Shown: positions 28,206 to 37,669 of the stretch, one piece after another
How the letters are laid out: each line of letters opens with the position of its first letter
How positions within the stretch are numbered: the first letter of the stretch is position 1
Assembly: GCA_947454605.1 (NCBI GenBank)
Contig: CANGLL010000002.1
Location: forward strand, 1-44,131
DNA length: 44,131 bases
Origin: Methylococcaceae bacterium
GTDB taxonomy: Bacteria; Pseudomonadota; Gammaproteobacteria; Methylococcales; Methylomonadaceae
Direction: 5' to 3'
The notes under the pieces: generated by a model
Database searches by the model: none
The model's input: the letters and a program-made list of their open reading frames with translations, nothing else
What the model was told of the DNA's origin: nothing
Program-made: the position numbers and the translations under genes

Positions 28206-29585
28206 ATGAATAAAAAACCGTTATTGATTTTGCTTGGTGCAGTCGTTGTTTTTCTGCCTCTTTCTAATTTATTAGGTTTGTCCGGAGAGAATGAATCGAT
28301 AGGTGTTGTTTCAGGCAGTACGCCAAATTTTTCTAAAGTTTCAGAAGTTTTTCAGAATAAATGTGTGGATTGTCACTCACCCGGCATGACCCGTATGCCT
28401 ATCTATGCAAATTTACCCATTGCAAAGCAATTAATGGAAAAAGATATCAGTAATGCTTCTGCTAGGTTGATTTTGAGTAAGTCACTTTATAGTGGTGAAG
28501 AAAAGTTTACAGCGTTAGATTTAGGAAGATTAGAAGCGGTGTTACTAAATAATAGTATGCCACCACATTTATATCTTTCAATGCATTGGACTGCCAAATT
28601 AACTGAAGATGAGAAACAGACTATTCTTGCTTGGATTTCGGAAGAAAGATCTAAATTAACATGGAGTATTGATTCCAGTAAAGATTTAAAAGGTGAACCA
28701 ATACAACCCTTGCCCTTAAAAGTGGCTGTTGATGATAAAAAAATAGCGTTAGGCCAAAAGCTTTTTCACGATACATCTTTATCTGGCGACAATACATTGA
28801 GTTGTGCTTCTTGCCATGATTTAACTAAAGGGGGTACTGATCAAGCTAAAGTAGCGACAGGTATAAAAGGTCAGCAAGGACCTATTAATTCACCTACTGT
28901 TTTTAATGCAATGTATAACGTTGCTCAGTTTTGGGATGGTCGAGCTAAAGATCTACAAGCGCAAGCTGCAGGACCAGTTGCCAATCCTGGGGAAATGGGA
29001 GAGCAATGGGATAATGTAATTGCAAAGCTCAAGCAGATTCCTGAATATCAAAATGCTTTTCAAAAAATTTATGAACAGCAAGGCTTAACTAAAGAAACAG
29101 TCACTGATGCGATTGCTGGTTTTGAACAATCATTAGTGACACCTGATTCTCGTTTTGATAAATACTTGCGAGGCGATAAGGGTATTTTAACGGCTGATGA
29201 AAAGTCGGGTTATGAGTTATTTAAGCTAAATTGTGCTTCCTGTCATAATGGGCCTGCAGTGGGTGGGTTAAGTTTTGAAAAAATGGGCGTTAAACAGGAT
29301 TATTTCAAACTTCGTGGTGGACAGCTTACTGAGGCAGATAATGGCCGTTTCAATGTAACAAAAGAAGAAAAAGATAGGCACTTCTTTAAAGTGCCCGTAT
29401 TAAGGAATGTTGAAATAACGTATCCGTATTTCCATGATGGCTCAGTTAATAATTTAAACGATGCTGTCAGAATTATGGGACAAGTTCAGCGAAACAAAAA
29501 CTTTAATGACACTGAAATTAATAACATTGTTAGTTTCTTAAAAACGTTAACAGGTACTTATAGTGGTAAGTCTCTAAAACAATAG
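28206..29585 (+). CDS. Tri-haem cytochrome c peroxidase / MauG-family protein
   Basis: 459 aa; CVDCH, CASCH, CASCH; SGDNTLSCASCHDLTKGGTDQ, NSPTVFNAMYNVAQFWDGRA. Confidence 0.88.
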   Translation: MNKKPLLILLGAVVVFLPLSNLLGLSGENESIGVVSGSTPNFSKVSEVFQNKCVDCHSPGMTRMPIYANLPIAKQLMEKDISNASARLILSKSLYSGEEKFTALDLGRLEAVLLNNSMPPHLYLSMHWTAKLTEDEKQTILAWISEERSKLTWSIDSSKDLKGEPIQPLPLKVAVDDKKIALGQKLFHDTSLSGDNTLSCASCHDLTKGGTDQAKVATGIKGQQGPINSPTVFNAMYNVAQFWDGRAKDLQAQAAGPVANPGEMGEQWDNVIAKLKQIPEYQNAFQKIYEQQGLTKETVTDAIAGFEQSLVTPDSRFDKYLRGDKGILTADEKSGYELFKLNCASCHNGPAVGGLSFEKMGVKQDYFKLRGGQLTEADNGRFNVTKEEKDRHFFKVPVLRNVEITYPYFHDGSVNNLNDAVRIMGQVQRNKNFNDTEINNIVSFLKTLTGTYSGKSLKQ

Positions 29586-29600
29586 ATTTAATAAGAATAA

Positions 29601-29633
29601 AGAAGCCTTGCATGAGAATGTAAGGCTTTTTTT
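29601..29633 (+). terminator. Rho-independent terminator, copy 3 of recurring family
   Basis: AGAAGCCTTGCATGAGAATGTAAGGCTTTTTTT, GAGA tetraloop. Confidence 0.85.
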
Positions 29634-29664
29634 ATGCCTACCGTTACTCTACAGTTATTAGCTG

Positions 29665-30411
29665 ATGAAATATATTCCACTACTCTTTGTGCTGATCCTA
29701 GCAATATTTGGCCTTAGTGTTGAGTTAAATCCTAATGCTCAGTCATGGCAATTGTTAGTTGGATTTCATTTAGCCGAATTGGCCGCATTGACTGAATTAT
29801 CTTTGCGAAACTTAAAGCAATTATCGACAACAAAACGTTATTGGTTTATTGGATTGCAATTATTGGCATTTAGAATTGCTTACTTCCCTATAGTGGTATT
29901 TTCAGCTACGGTTTCTTGTTATACAGAGTTAGTGTTACAAAAATTGGGTATTGATTTACCCATTCAGGTTTTTCCCGAGTTGTTTTTGAGTGGTGCAGTG
30001 TTTTTTGCAGCAATTAGTTGGGTATTATTTTGGGCGCTGAAAGAACGTTTGGCATTATTTGGCTTAATCGCAATTTTAGGGTTGCCTGCTATATTGATTT
30101 CTTTTGCCGATAGACAAGATATAACGCTATTACCTGACAATAATTGGGCAGATATTCAATTACCCAAAGTCAGTTTGCCACAAGCTAATCCTTATGGCGT
30201 TGCGCTAACTGCGAATAATAGTTTGGGTCAAAAGATGATTGGCTTATCTGGATTTTTACTTTATGAGTATATTCCTAATTCACCTTGGGCTCAGGCAGTG
30301 CAGGGGACATTGGAGCAGGCTTATTTAAAAAATCCGAACGGTAACGCTCATGATCAATTAACGTATCATTATGCGGCTTTTTTAGCCGCTCATCGAGCGG
30401 TTTATAAATGA
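29665..30411 (+). CDS. Multipass membrane protein, unknown
   Basis: 248 aa with several hydrophobic segments. Confidence 0.6.
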   Translation: MKYIPLLFVLILAIFGLSVELNPNAQSWQLLVGFHLAELAALTELSLRNLKQLSTTKRYWFIGLQLLAFRIAYFPIVVFSATVSCYTELVLQKLGIDLPIQVFPELFLSGAVFFAAISWVLFWALKERLALFGLIAILGLPAILISFADRQDITLLPDNNWADIQLPKVSLPQANPYGVALTANNSLGQKMIGLSGFLLYEYIPNSPWAQAVQGTLEQAYLKNPNGNAHDQLTYHYAAFLAAHRAVYK

Positions 30412-30481
30412 AAAAATTAAGAATATTAAAAAGATTCTAGTGGCATTTACGTAGTTGATATTAAGCTAAACTCTTTTCAAT

Positions 30482-31504
30482 TCATTTAAACTGCTTTTGC
30501 AAAGTGATTAGTAAATCGACTACTTGTTTCTGAGCTATGTTATCGCCGATGAGGTGTTTTAATGAACTGCCAAAACCGCTGACTTGATCTGTAAAATTTC
30601 GATTTGTATAAAAAATCAGTGCGCCATTTTTATAGGGTAAACACATAATTGTCAGTTGGTTAGCATTAAAAGAGTGACCTGCGTAAAATTGTCTGGCAAT
30701 AATCAACTCACCATTTGAATTCCCATATATAAAACGATGGGTAAGAATAGCGGCAGGTCGGTCTTGTACAAAGCGATAACTCCAGGTGTATGATTCCTCA
30801 ACACCCACAGGTAATGTAATATTGGGATAATTACGCCATGCATTAAATATATCCGGAAAATAGTCACTACCGAGGTCGTTTGCTTGTGAGGCAATTTTTA
30901 AATCAGCACTTGGGTTTATAATGGTTTTATTACCTCTATCATAGGGTGCAATGCCTTTTAAACCACTTTTACGATAAGATTGCCAGCGTTGCCATAAAAT
31001 TTGTCTATAAATTTCAGACGCTTTGTCAGTTTGTTTAGAAGCATTCGAGCGAATTAAATTAAATTCTTGTGTTGATAAGTTAAATTGATTACCTGGTGTC
31101 ACATTTAAAAATTCTTTTGCTTCACTATTTCCAGAAGCAATACTAAAGTTGTTTAAAATACTGGAATTTGCTTGTGTAGGTATTAGACCCCAAGAGATTG
31201 TTAGTGGGTCGAGTGAAGCTAAGCCATCTTTTTTAATCAACAGACTGATTTGAGCGGGTGTTGTTAAAACATAAATAATAACACCTGCCGTGAGTTCAGT
31301 CTCACCGCTATTATCTACATCGAATAAAACAACTTCTCCTTGATTTAAATAGTTGATGTCTTTTTGACTAATTCTGAGTTGATTTAGTAATGCTTGAGGG
31401 CTTGGTATTTCAGCTAATGTAATGGAGGGCATTAAATTGATTAATAGACATAAAATCCATGTCAGTTTGGATTTTAGTCCAGTTAAATTATTATGAATGA
31501 ACAT
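30482..31504 (-). CDS. Exported protein, unknown function
   Basis: 340 aa; signal-like KLTWILCLLINLMPSITLA. Confidence 0.6.
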   Translation of the reverse strand: MFIHNNLTGLKSKLTWILCLLINLMPSITLAEIPSPQALLNQLRISQKDINYLNQGEVVLFDVDNSGETELTAGVIIYVLTTPAQISLLIKKDGLASLDPLTISWGLIPTQANSSILNNFSIASGNSEAKEFLNVTPGNQFNLSTQEFNLIRSNASKQTDKASEIYRQILWQRWQSYRKSGLKGIAPYDRGNKTIINPSADLKIASQANDLGSDYFPDIFNAWRNYPNITLPVGVEESYTWSYRFVQDRPAAILTHRFIYGNSNGELIIARQFYAGHSFNANQLTIMCLPYKNGALIFYTNRNFTDQVSGFGSSLKHLIGDNIAQKQVVDLLITLQKQFK

Positions 31505-31652
31505 GACTATGAAATTATGAGGTTTAATTTGAACTATTTGTAAGCATTAACGTCTTATCATTTATGTGGGCACAGCTAGTCTGAAATCAGCCTATTAAGC
31601 TTAATAAAAAGTTGTTTTTCCCCGTCATACGACTAGTAGAAAAGGAATATTA

Positions 31653-32558
31653 ATGCCCCTTAAGCTCATTTTTGCCAGTGCTTTTATCTCATTAGCATTG
31701 GGTTGTAGTACATTAGGACAACTCAACCCAAGTACAACCTTAGCAAATGATTCTGTTGATATGATAACAGATGATTTAGCGGGTCCCGGTCCAAAAGCAG
31801 TAACATCCACCCGTATGAATATTATTCATCAAGGGGAAAGTATTTCTGTCACTTTATATCAGCCTAATTATGCAGTTAAAACGGCACCTGCAATTGTATT
31901 TTTGCCGGGTAGAATGGCTACCGATGATCAATATGAAAGCTATGCACGAGCCTTGGCTTCAAGAGGTTTTATTGTAGCAGTGCATGGTTGGTACTCATTA
32001 TTTACATCAGATGTAGAGTTAGCTCATGATGCTGAGGTTATGGCTGATTGGTTAATTAGTACTTATGCTGTTGATGCAAAAAAGATTGGAATAGCAGGGC
32101 ATTCAATGGGCGGTAAAGATGCTGTGTTAGCTGCAAGTCAGTCAGGTTTATTTAATAGTGTTGTAGCAATTGATCCTGACGATAATGGTAGTGTATCAGT
32201 TGTGCGTGGATATGTTGCTTCACTACGTGCACCTTTATTGTTAATTGGTGCTGAAGTAGCCTGGCAAGCAGCGAGTGTTTGCGCGCCTAAAGAAAATAAT
32301 TACCAACGATTTTATGAGCAAGCTCCCTCAGGAACAGTAGAGCTAACATTAAAAGGAGCTGATCATGTGCAGATGCTTGATGATCCAGAACGTTTTGGTT
32401 ATGGAATTTGTCGATGTGGAACAGCTGATACTAAACAAGTAAGAATTACGGCTAGGCGCGCAACAGTAGGTTTTTTTGTACAACATTTGATGAATGGTGC
32501 AGTTCTCGTAAGTCCACATCCACGTGATGGCCAAATTCGAGTAGCTCAAAATAATTAG
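31653..32558 (+). CDS. Alpha/beta hydrolase (dienelactone hydrolase-like), possible lipoprotein
   Basis: 301 aa; SLALGCSTLG lipobox-like start, IAGHSMGGKDAV nucleophile elbow. Confidence 0.82.
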   Translation: MPLKLIFASAFISLALGCSTLGQLNPSTTLANDSVDMITDDLAGPGPKAVTSTRMNIIHQGESISVTLYQPNYAVKTAPAIVFLPGRMATDDQYESYARALASRGFIVAVHGWYSLFTSDVELAHDAEVMADWLISTYAVDAKKIGIAGHSMGGKDAVLAASQSGLFNSVVAIDPDDNGSVSVVRGYVASLRAPLLLIGAEVAWQAASVCAPKENNYQRFYEQAPSGTVELTLKGADHVQMLDDPERFGYGICRCGTADTKQVRITARRATVGFFVQHLMNGAVLVSPHPRDGQIRVAQNN

Positions 32559-32569
32559 TTGGAACTTTT

Positions 32570-33565
32570 TTAATCACTGTATAGTGAATTTATAATGGCT
32601 TTGATAGTTTTATAACTTAAATTCTTCTGCGGGAATATTAAATAAGATCCTTCGCGACGAGGTTGAAATTTATCCCAGAAAGTTTCGTGTCCACCTAACT
32701 TAAAGAAATATTTTGATCCGTTGTAAATAGCTTGGGTAATAATAGTTAAAAACCCATTAAGTCCCGTAATTTTACCAAGCTGATTTCTAGGCACGGGGCC
32801 AATAGTTACAGAAGTACACCCCTCAATTTCTAATGCATTTAAAGCTGATATAACAAGTAACTCTGAAAGCCCATTAGGGCTGTCTTCTGTAATCATTACA
32901 TTATTTAACAACCAACTCTTATCTTGTTTGAGTTCATTAAGGATGAGATTGCCAATAATTTTTCCATCTAGTTCTGCGTAAAACCAACGTTTACCATTTC
33001 TATCATTGAATGGAGTGGGTTGGCATAAGTGAATTTGTGGACCTTTTCTAGCGCCTTGCCATGAAGTAAGAATCTCAGTAATAGAGTTTTCAATATCTAG
33101 GTTAAAGTCAATATACTCTTTTACTATCACACCTTTATGTAAACAATTATGCACTTTTTTTCGTAATGGTTTGAATTGGGCACCTTTGTGACTGTATGGA
33201 TTGTTACAAGGATTTAGAAAAAGCGTAGTACCAAATTCAATTAAGACAGGTGATAAATACTCTTGGGCCCACAGGGAAAACTCTTCAGAAGCGATAATAA
33301 AAATTATGTCTAGTGCCTGAGTAGAACAAAATTGTTGAAAAGAAAAGGCGAGCTCGCCTTTTTGTTCTGGAGCGGTAACGGGATCACCTAATACAACAGC
33401 AATATTACCTACTAAACGATAACCAATTAGTCCAGGAATAGATGCGTCGGTATAAAGTAAACAGTTATCATCTAATATACCGCCAGTGCTAACACTTCCC
33501 CATTTTCTGAGAATTGATACTAGATTGTGTCGCTCAATGTGATGAAGTTTGTTTGGAATGGACAT
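32570..33565 (-). CDS. DUF2156 (MprF C-terminal-like acyl/aminoacyl transferase) protein
   Basis: 331 aa; LVGNIAVVLGDPVTAPEQ...RKKVHNCLHKGV...WFYAELDGKIIGNLIL. Confidence 0.78.
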   Translation of the reverse strand: MSIPNKLHHIERHNLVSILRKWGSVSTGGILDDNCLLYTDASIPGLIGYRLVGNIAVVLGDPVTAPEQKGELAFSFQQFCSTQALDIIFIIASEEFSLWAQEYLSPVLIEFGTTLFLNPCNNPYSHKGAQFKPLRKKVHNCLHKGVIVKEYIDFNLDIENSITEILTSWQGARKGPQIHLCQPTPFNDRNGKRWFYAELDGKIIGNLILNELKQDKSWLLNNVMITEDSPNGLSELLVISALNALEIEGCTSVTIGPVPRNQLGKITGLNGFLTIITQAIYNGSKYFFKLGGHETFWDKFQPRREGSYLIFPQKNLSYKTIKAIINSLYSD

Positions 33566-33641
33566 GATGAAAAAATTTGGGCAGAAATAAATACAGATAA
33601 GAATAGCAGAATAATTTGCAATATAGAGCTCAAATGCATTA

Positions 33642-33663
33642 TGTTTTCTTTTTGTTCTCTTTT
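33642..33663 (+). promoter_or_regulatory. Candidate LexA operator (22 bp identical to 5194-5215)
   Basis: TGTTTTCTTTTTGTTCTCTTTT upstream of lexA. Confidence 0.55.
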
Positions 33664-33720
33664 ATCTTGCATTTTAAAAATATCTTGTTAAGATAAGCAC
33701 AAGTTAATTAAATAGTCGCC

Positions 33721-34347
33721 GTGGAAGAAATGAATGTATTAACAAGACGACAAAGAGAAATCTACAATTATCTACTTGATAATGCAGATAGTTTTAATTG
33801 TCCACCAAGTTTAGAAGAGCTTTGTATGCGTTTAGGGGTGGCTTCAAGAGGGTCACTGTATAAACACATTATGGCTCTAATTAATGCAGGGTTAGTTGAG
33901 CCGTTTACAGGTAATAAACAAGCAGGTATTAGATTAGTTAGTGAGACTTTTGATGATGAAGTAGGGTCAGAAGGATTGCCATATGTGGGTGCAATTGCAG
34001 CGGGTAAACCCATTGAAGCGCTAGAAACACTTTCTTATATGAATGTGCCAGATGCATTAAAAACAAATAACCCCTGTTATGTATTACAAGTGAAAGGGGA
34101 GTCAATGATTGATGCCGGAATCTATGATGGTGATTGGGTAGTGATTGAGCAACGTGATTACGCAAAAAATGGTGAAATAGTTGTAGCACTTATAGAAAAC
34201 TCAGAAGCTACACTTAAATATATTGAACAAACACCAGAAAAGATTTTGTTATTACCGGCTAATACAAGTATGAGCGCTTTTACCTATTATCCTGATCAAG
34301 TTCAAATTCAAGGTGTATTAGTAGGTCAAATGAGAAGTTATAGATAA
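33721..34347 (+). CDS. lexA: LexA-family SOS repressor / S24 autoprotease
   Basis: 208 aa; LTRRQREIYNYLLDNADSFNCPPSLEEL, AIAAGKPIEA (Ala-Gly cleavage site), VKGESMIDAGIYDGDWVVIE (Ser), ATLKYIE (Lys). Confidence 0.92.
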   Translation: MEEMNVLTRRQREIYNYLLDNADSFNCPPSLEELCMRLGVASRGSLYKHIMALINAGLVEPFTGNKQAGIRLVSETFDDEVGSEGLPYVGAIAAGKPIEALETLSYMNVPDALKTNNPCYVLQVKGESMIDAGIYDGDWVVIEQRDYAKNGEIVVALIENSEATLKYIEQTPEKILLLPANTSMSAFTYYPDQVQIQGVLVGQMRSYR

Positions 34348-34382
34348 CAGACAATTAAATTTATATAAGTAGGAGAATTGCC

Positions 34383-34517
34383 ATGCAACATAAAATTCAT
34401 ATGCACGATCAAGTTAACAATAAAGTGAATGAAATCATGAAACATTACAAGAAAAGACCTGTTGAACAAATAGTATATGTGCTAAAAAATATTATGAGAC
34501 ATCCATCAACAATTTAA
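34383..34517 (+). CDS. 44-aa basic small protein, paralog of 5283-5417
   Basis: MQHKIHMHDQVNNKVNEIMKHYKKRPVEQIVYVLKNIMRHPSTI*; AGGAG ribosome-binding site; 35 nt after lexA stop; not in the ORF track. Confidence 0.75.
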   Translation: MQHKIHMHDQVNNKVNEIMKHYKKRPVEQIVYVLKNIMRHPSTI

Positions 34518-34533
34518 GTTTTATAATTAAATT

Positions 34534-34747
34534 GGTTATACTCATAACGTATTAAAGTGGAACATAGTAGTTCGGATACGTAGTGGGTATAACCTCATAT
34601 GATTATTAATACTGAGAAGTGAATATACTACTCGCAGTATGGTGTTCATGATATTATGTAACCCAAGGTTAGATTAAATACATTTTTATTGTGGACATAG
34701 CTATTTCAACGAAATAGTCACATAAATCAATTGCTTGATCAGCAAGC
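34534..34747 (+). ncRNA. Series of stem-loops between the lexA operon and rhlE (structured leader or ncRNA candidate)
   Basis: GGTTATAC..ACGTAT..GAAC/GTTC..ATACGT..GTATAACC (34534-34594); ATACTG..CAGTAT (34609-34640); CTATTTC/GAAATAG (34701-34717); GCTTG/CAAGC (34733-34747). Confidence 0.4.
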
Positions 34748-34896
34748 GTTCAATTAGTTCATTATTCCCTGCTAGTTTTTAGTTATATTGCTTGTTTACC
34801 TCCCTTAAGTCTTTGTATATTAGATAGTTAAATTACGTTGTAAATTTAGCTATTGATTCAATATACGGCTAATCATTAATTAAAGAGAAATATACT

Positions 34897-36189
34897 ATGC
34901 CATTTACTAAGCTCGGCTTATCCGATCCTTTATTACGTGCAATTGCGGAGGCGGGTTATACAAGCCCTTCACCGATACAGCAACAAGCGATTCCTGCTGT
35001 TTTACAAGGGCATGATTTACTAGCAGCTGCACAAACAGGTACAGGAAAGACCGCTGGTTTTGCTTTGCCTTTATTACATCGATTATCTCAACATCACTTT
35101 TCATCTAATCGTCCTGTTAGGGTCTTAATTTTAACGCCAACTCGTGAATTAGCAGCTCAAGTTGGTGAGTCTGTTAGTCAGTATGGGGCCCATTTGCAGC
35201 CAAGGTTAAAAACGGAAATCGTTTTTGGCGGAGTAAAAATTAATCCCCAAATGATGCGATTGAGAGGAGGTGTAGACGTTTTAGTTGCTACGCCAGGACG
35301 TTTATTAGATTTAGTAAATCAAAATGCAGTTAAGTTAGATAAAGTCGAAAGCTTGGTATTAGATGAAGCAGATCGTATGTTGGATATGGGGTTTATTCGA
35401 GATATTAAAAAGATTATTGCCTATTTACCAAAAAAACGTCAAAACCTCTTATTTTCTGCCACATTTTCAGAAGAAATTCGTAAGTTAACAACTGGCTTAT
35501 TGATTAATCCTGTGAAAATTGAAGTTGCTCCCAGAAATACTGCTGCCGAGAAAGTTGAGCAAATTGCGTATTTATGTAATAAATCACAAAAAGCTGAATT
35601 GTTATGTCATTTAATTAAAACAGAGCAATGGCAACAAGTCTTAGTTTTTACAAGTACTAAGCACGGTGCGAATAGACTTACAGAAAAATTAAATAAAATT
35701 GATATTAAAGCGGCTGCAATTCATGGAAATAAAAGTCAGGGTGCCAGAACGAGCGCTTTAGCTGGATTTAAAGCAGGTCAGATCAGAGTATTAGTGGCTA
35801 CTGACGTTGCGGCAAGAGGAATTGATATTGCGTTATTACCTTGCGTTATTAATTATGAATTACCAAGATCATCTGCTGATTATGTTCACAGGATTGGACG
35901 TACAGGCAGAGCAGGGGAAGAGGGTAAAGCAATTTCATTAGTGTCACATGATGAAATTGGAGCATTGAAGCAAGTAGAGAAATTGATTGGTTCTGCGATT
36001 TACCGTGAGCAAGTGTTAGGTTTTGAGGCGTCTGCAGTTGCTCCACCACTTCCACCTGAAGAAACTAGGCCACCAAGACAGCTAAGAAATAACAAAATGA
36101 ATGCCAAGCAACCAGCAAAGTTTCAGGGTAATGCCAAAACTAGTAGTGCTAAGAGTTCAGGAAGTCGTAGGAGTGAATCTGTTAAATAG
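34897..36189 (+). CDS. rhlE: DEAD-box RNA helicase RhlE
   Basis: 430 aa; [44 protein letters not shown]. Confidence 0.92.
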   Translation: MPFTKLGLSDPLLRAIAEAGYTSPSPIQQQAIPAVLQGHDLLAAAQTGTGKTAGFALPLLHRLSQHHFSSNRPVRVLILTPTRELAAQVGESVSQYGAHLQPRLKTEIVFGGVKINPQMMRLRGGVDVLVATPGRLLDLVNQNAVKLDKVESLVLDEADRMLDMGFIRDIKKIIAYLPKKRQNLLFSATFSEEIRKLTTGLLINPVKIEVAPRNTAAEKVEQIAYLCNKSQKAELLCHLIKTEQWQQVLVFTSTKHGANRLTEKLNKIDIKAAAIHGNKSQGARTSALAGFKAGQIRVLVATDVAARGIDIALLPCVINYELPRSSADYVHRIGRTGRAGEEGKAISLVSHDEIGALKQVEKLIGSAIYREQVLGFEASAVAPPLPPEETRPPRQLRNNKMNAKQPAKFQGNAKTSSAKSSGSRRSESVK

Positions 36190-36257
36190 TTATTTCTGGT
36201 ATCATACGACCCTATAAATCGATAATTCGTCGACACTTAATAAAAATAAGAGTACTA

Positions 36258-37643
36258 GTGAATACCGTAGAATTTTCATCCTTACCTTTAAAGCCAGCCT
36301 TACTTGAAAATATTGAATCTCTAGGTTACAGTCATTTAACACCTATACAAGCCGAAACCCTTCCACATATATTAGAAGGTAAAGATGTTATAGCTCAGGC
36401 AAAAACCGGCAGTGGTAAAACTGCTGCTTTCGGTATTGGTTTGTTATCGAGGTTAGATTTTAGTAGCTTTAGAGTTCAGGCTTTGGTGTTATGTCCGACT
36501 CGCGAATTGGCAGATCAAGTCTGTAAAGAGATTCGTACTTTGGCGCGTTTTACTCAGAATATTAAAGTACTGTCTCTTTGCGGAGGAGTCCCCTTTGGAC
36601 CGCAATTAGGTTCATTGGAACATGGTGTACATGTTGTTGTTGGGACGCCTGGGCGTATACAAGAACACTTGCGAAAACGTAGTTTGCGTTTAAGTAACTT
36701 AAAAACATTGGTGCTTGACGAAGCAGATCGTATGTTGGATATGGGATTTGAAGAAGTGATAACTGATGTTATTTCTTATGCCCCTACCCACAGACAAACT
36801 TTATTATTCTCTGCAACTTATACTGATCCCATCCGAGAAATTAGTCAGAAATTTCAATATCAACCGCTCTCTGTGAGCATTGATAGTCGTCATCATGAAA
36901 GTGTTATTGAACAGCGCTTTTATCAAGTTGAAAAATTGAAAAGAATTAACGCTCTTGGTTATCTATTGGCCTATCACAGGCCAGAATCAACGGTTGTCTT
37001 TTGTAATACGCGCAGGGAATGTCAGGATATTACCAGTGTATTATCAGATTGTGGCTTTTCAGTGCAAACTTTACATGGTGATTTAGAGCAAAAACATCGA
37101 GATCAAGTTTTAGTTAGGTTCGCTAATAATAGTTGTTCTATTTTAGTTGCCACAGATGTTGCTGCTCGGGGCTTGGATATTAAAGAGTTGCAAGCTGTCA
37201 TTAATTATGATTTACCCTGGGATCCTGAGGTTTATGTTCACAGAATTGGACGAACTGGAAGAGCGGGTAAAAAAGGCTTAGCTTTAAGTTTATGTACCGA
37301 ACAAGAGCTTAATAGAGTTAAAGCAATCGAAGATTATCAGAATACGACAGCTAAATGGGATGAGGTTGCACCATTTCAATTGACATATGAACAACGTTTT
37401 GAGCCCCCTATGGCAACATTGTGGATAGATGGTGGTCGTAAGGATAAGGTCCGACCTGGAGATATTTTAGGCGCATTAACTGGGGCAGGGGGTATTACAG
37501 GTACTGAGGTTGGAAAAATTGATATATTCGATGCTCATTCTTATGTAGCTATTAAACAAGGGAGTGTTGATAAAGCCTTATTTTGTTTAAAGAATGGAAA
37601 AATAAAGGGGCGTAGTTTTATGGTTCGTAAATCCCAGTGGTGA
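36258..37643 (+). CDS. dbpA: ATP-dependent RNA helicase DbpA
   Basis: 461 aa; [31 protein letters not shown]-terminal DbpA RNA-binding domain (WIDGGRKDKVRPGDILGALTGAGGI). Confidence 0.94.
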   Translation: MNTVEFSSLPLKPALLENIESLGYSHLTPIQAETLPHILEGKDVIAQAKTGSGKTAAFGIGLLSRLDFSSFRVQALVLCPTRELADQVCKEIRTLARFTQNIKVLSLCGGVPFGPQLGSLEHGVHVVVGTPGRIQEHLRKRSLRLSNLKTLVLDEADRMLDMGFEEVITDVISYAPTHRQTLLFSATYTDPIREISQKFQYQPLSVSIDSRHHESVIEQRFYQVEKLKRINALGYLLAYHRPESTVVFCNTRRECQDITSVLSDCGFSVQTLHGDLEQKHRDQVLVRFANNSCSILVATDVAARGLDIKELQAVINYDLPWDPEVYVHRIGRTGRAGKKGLALSLCTEQELNRVKAIEDYQNTTAKWDEVAPFQLTYEQRFEPPMATLWIDGGRKDKVRPGDILGALTGAGGITGTEVGKIDIFDAHSYVAIKQGSVDKALFCLKNGKIKGRSFMVRKSQW

Positions 37644-37669
37644 ATCATATATCTGATAACGCATTAGAT

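Noticed and set aside
33768-34189. Minus-strand ORFs opposite lexA
   Set aside because: Antisense shadows; LexA frame has clear motifs.
34897-37643. rhlE and dbpA adjacency as a recent tandem duplication
   Set aside because: The proteins belong to distinct DEAD-box subfamilies, with a DbpA-specific C-terminus only in the second, so this is not a recent duplication.
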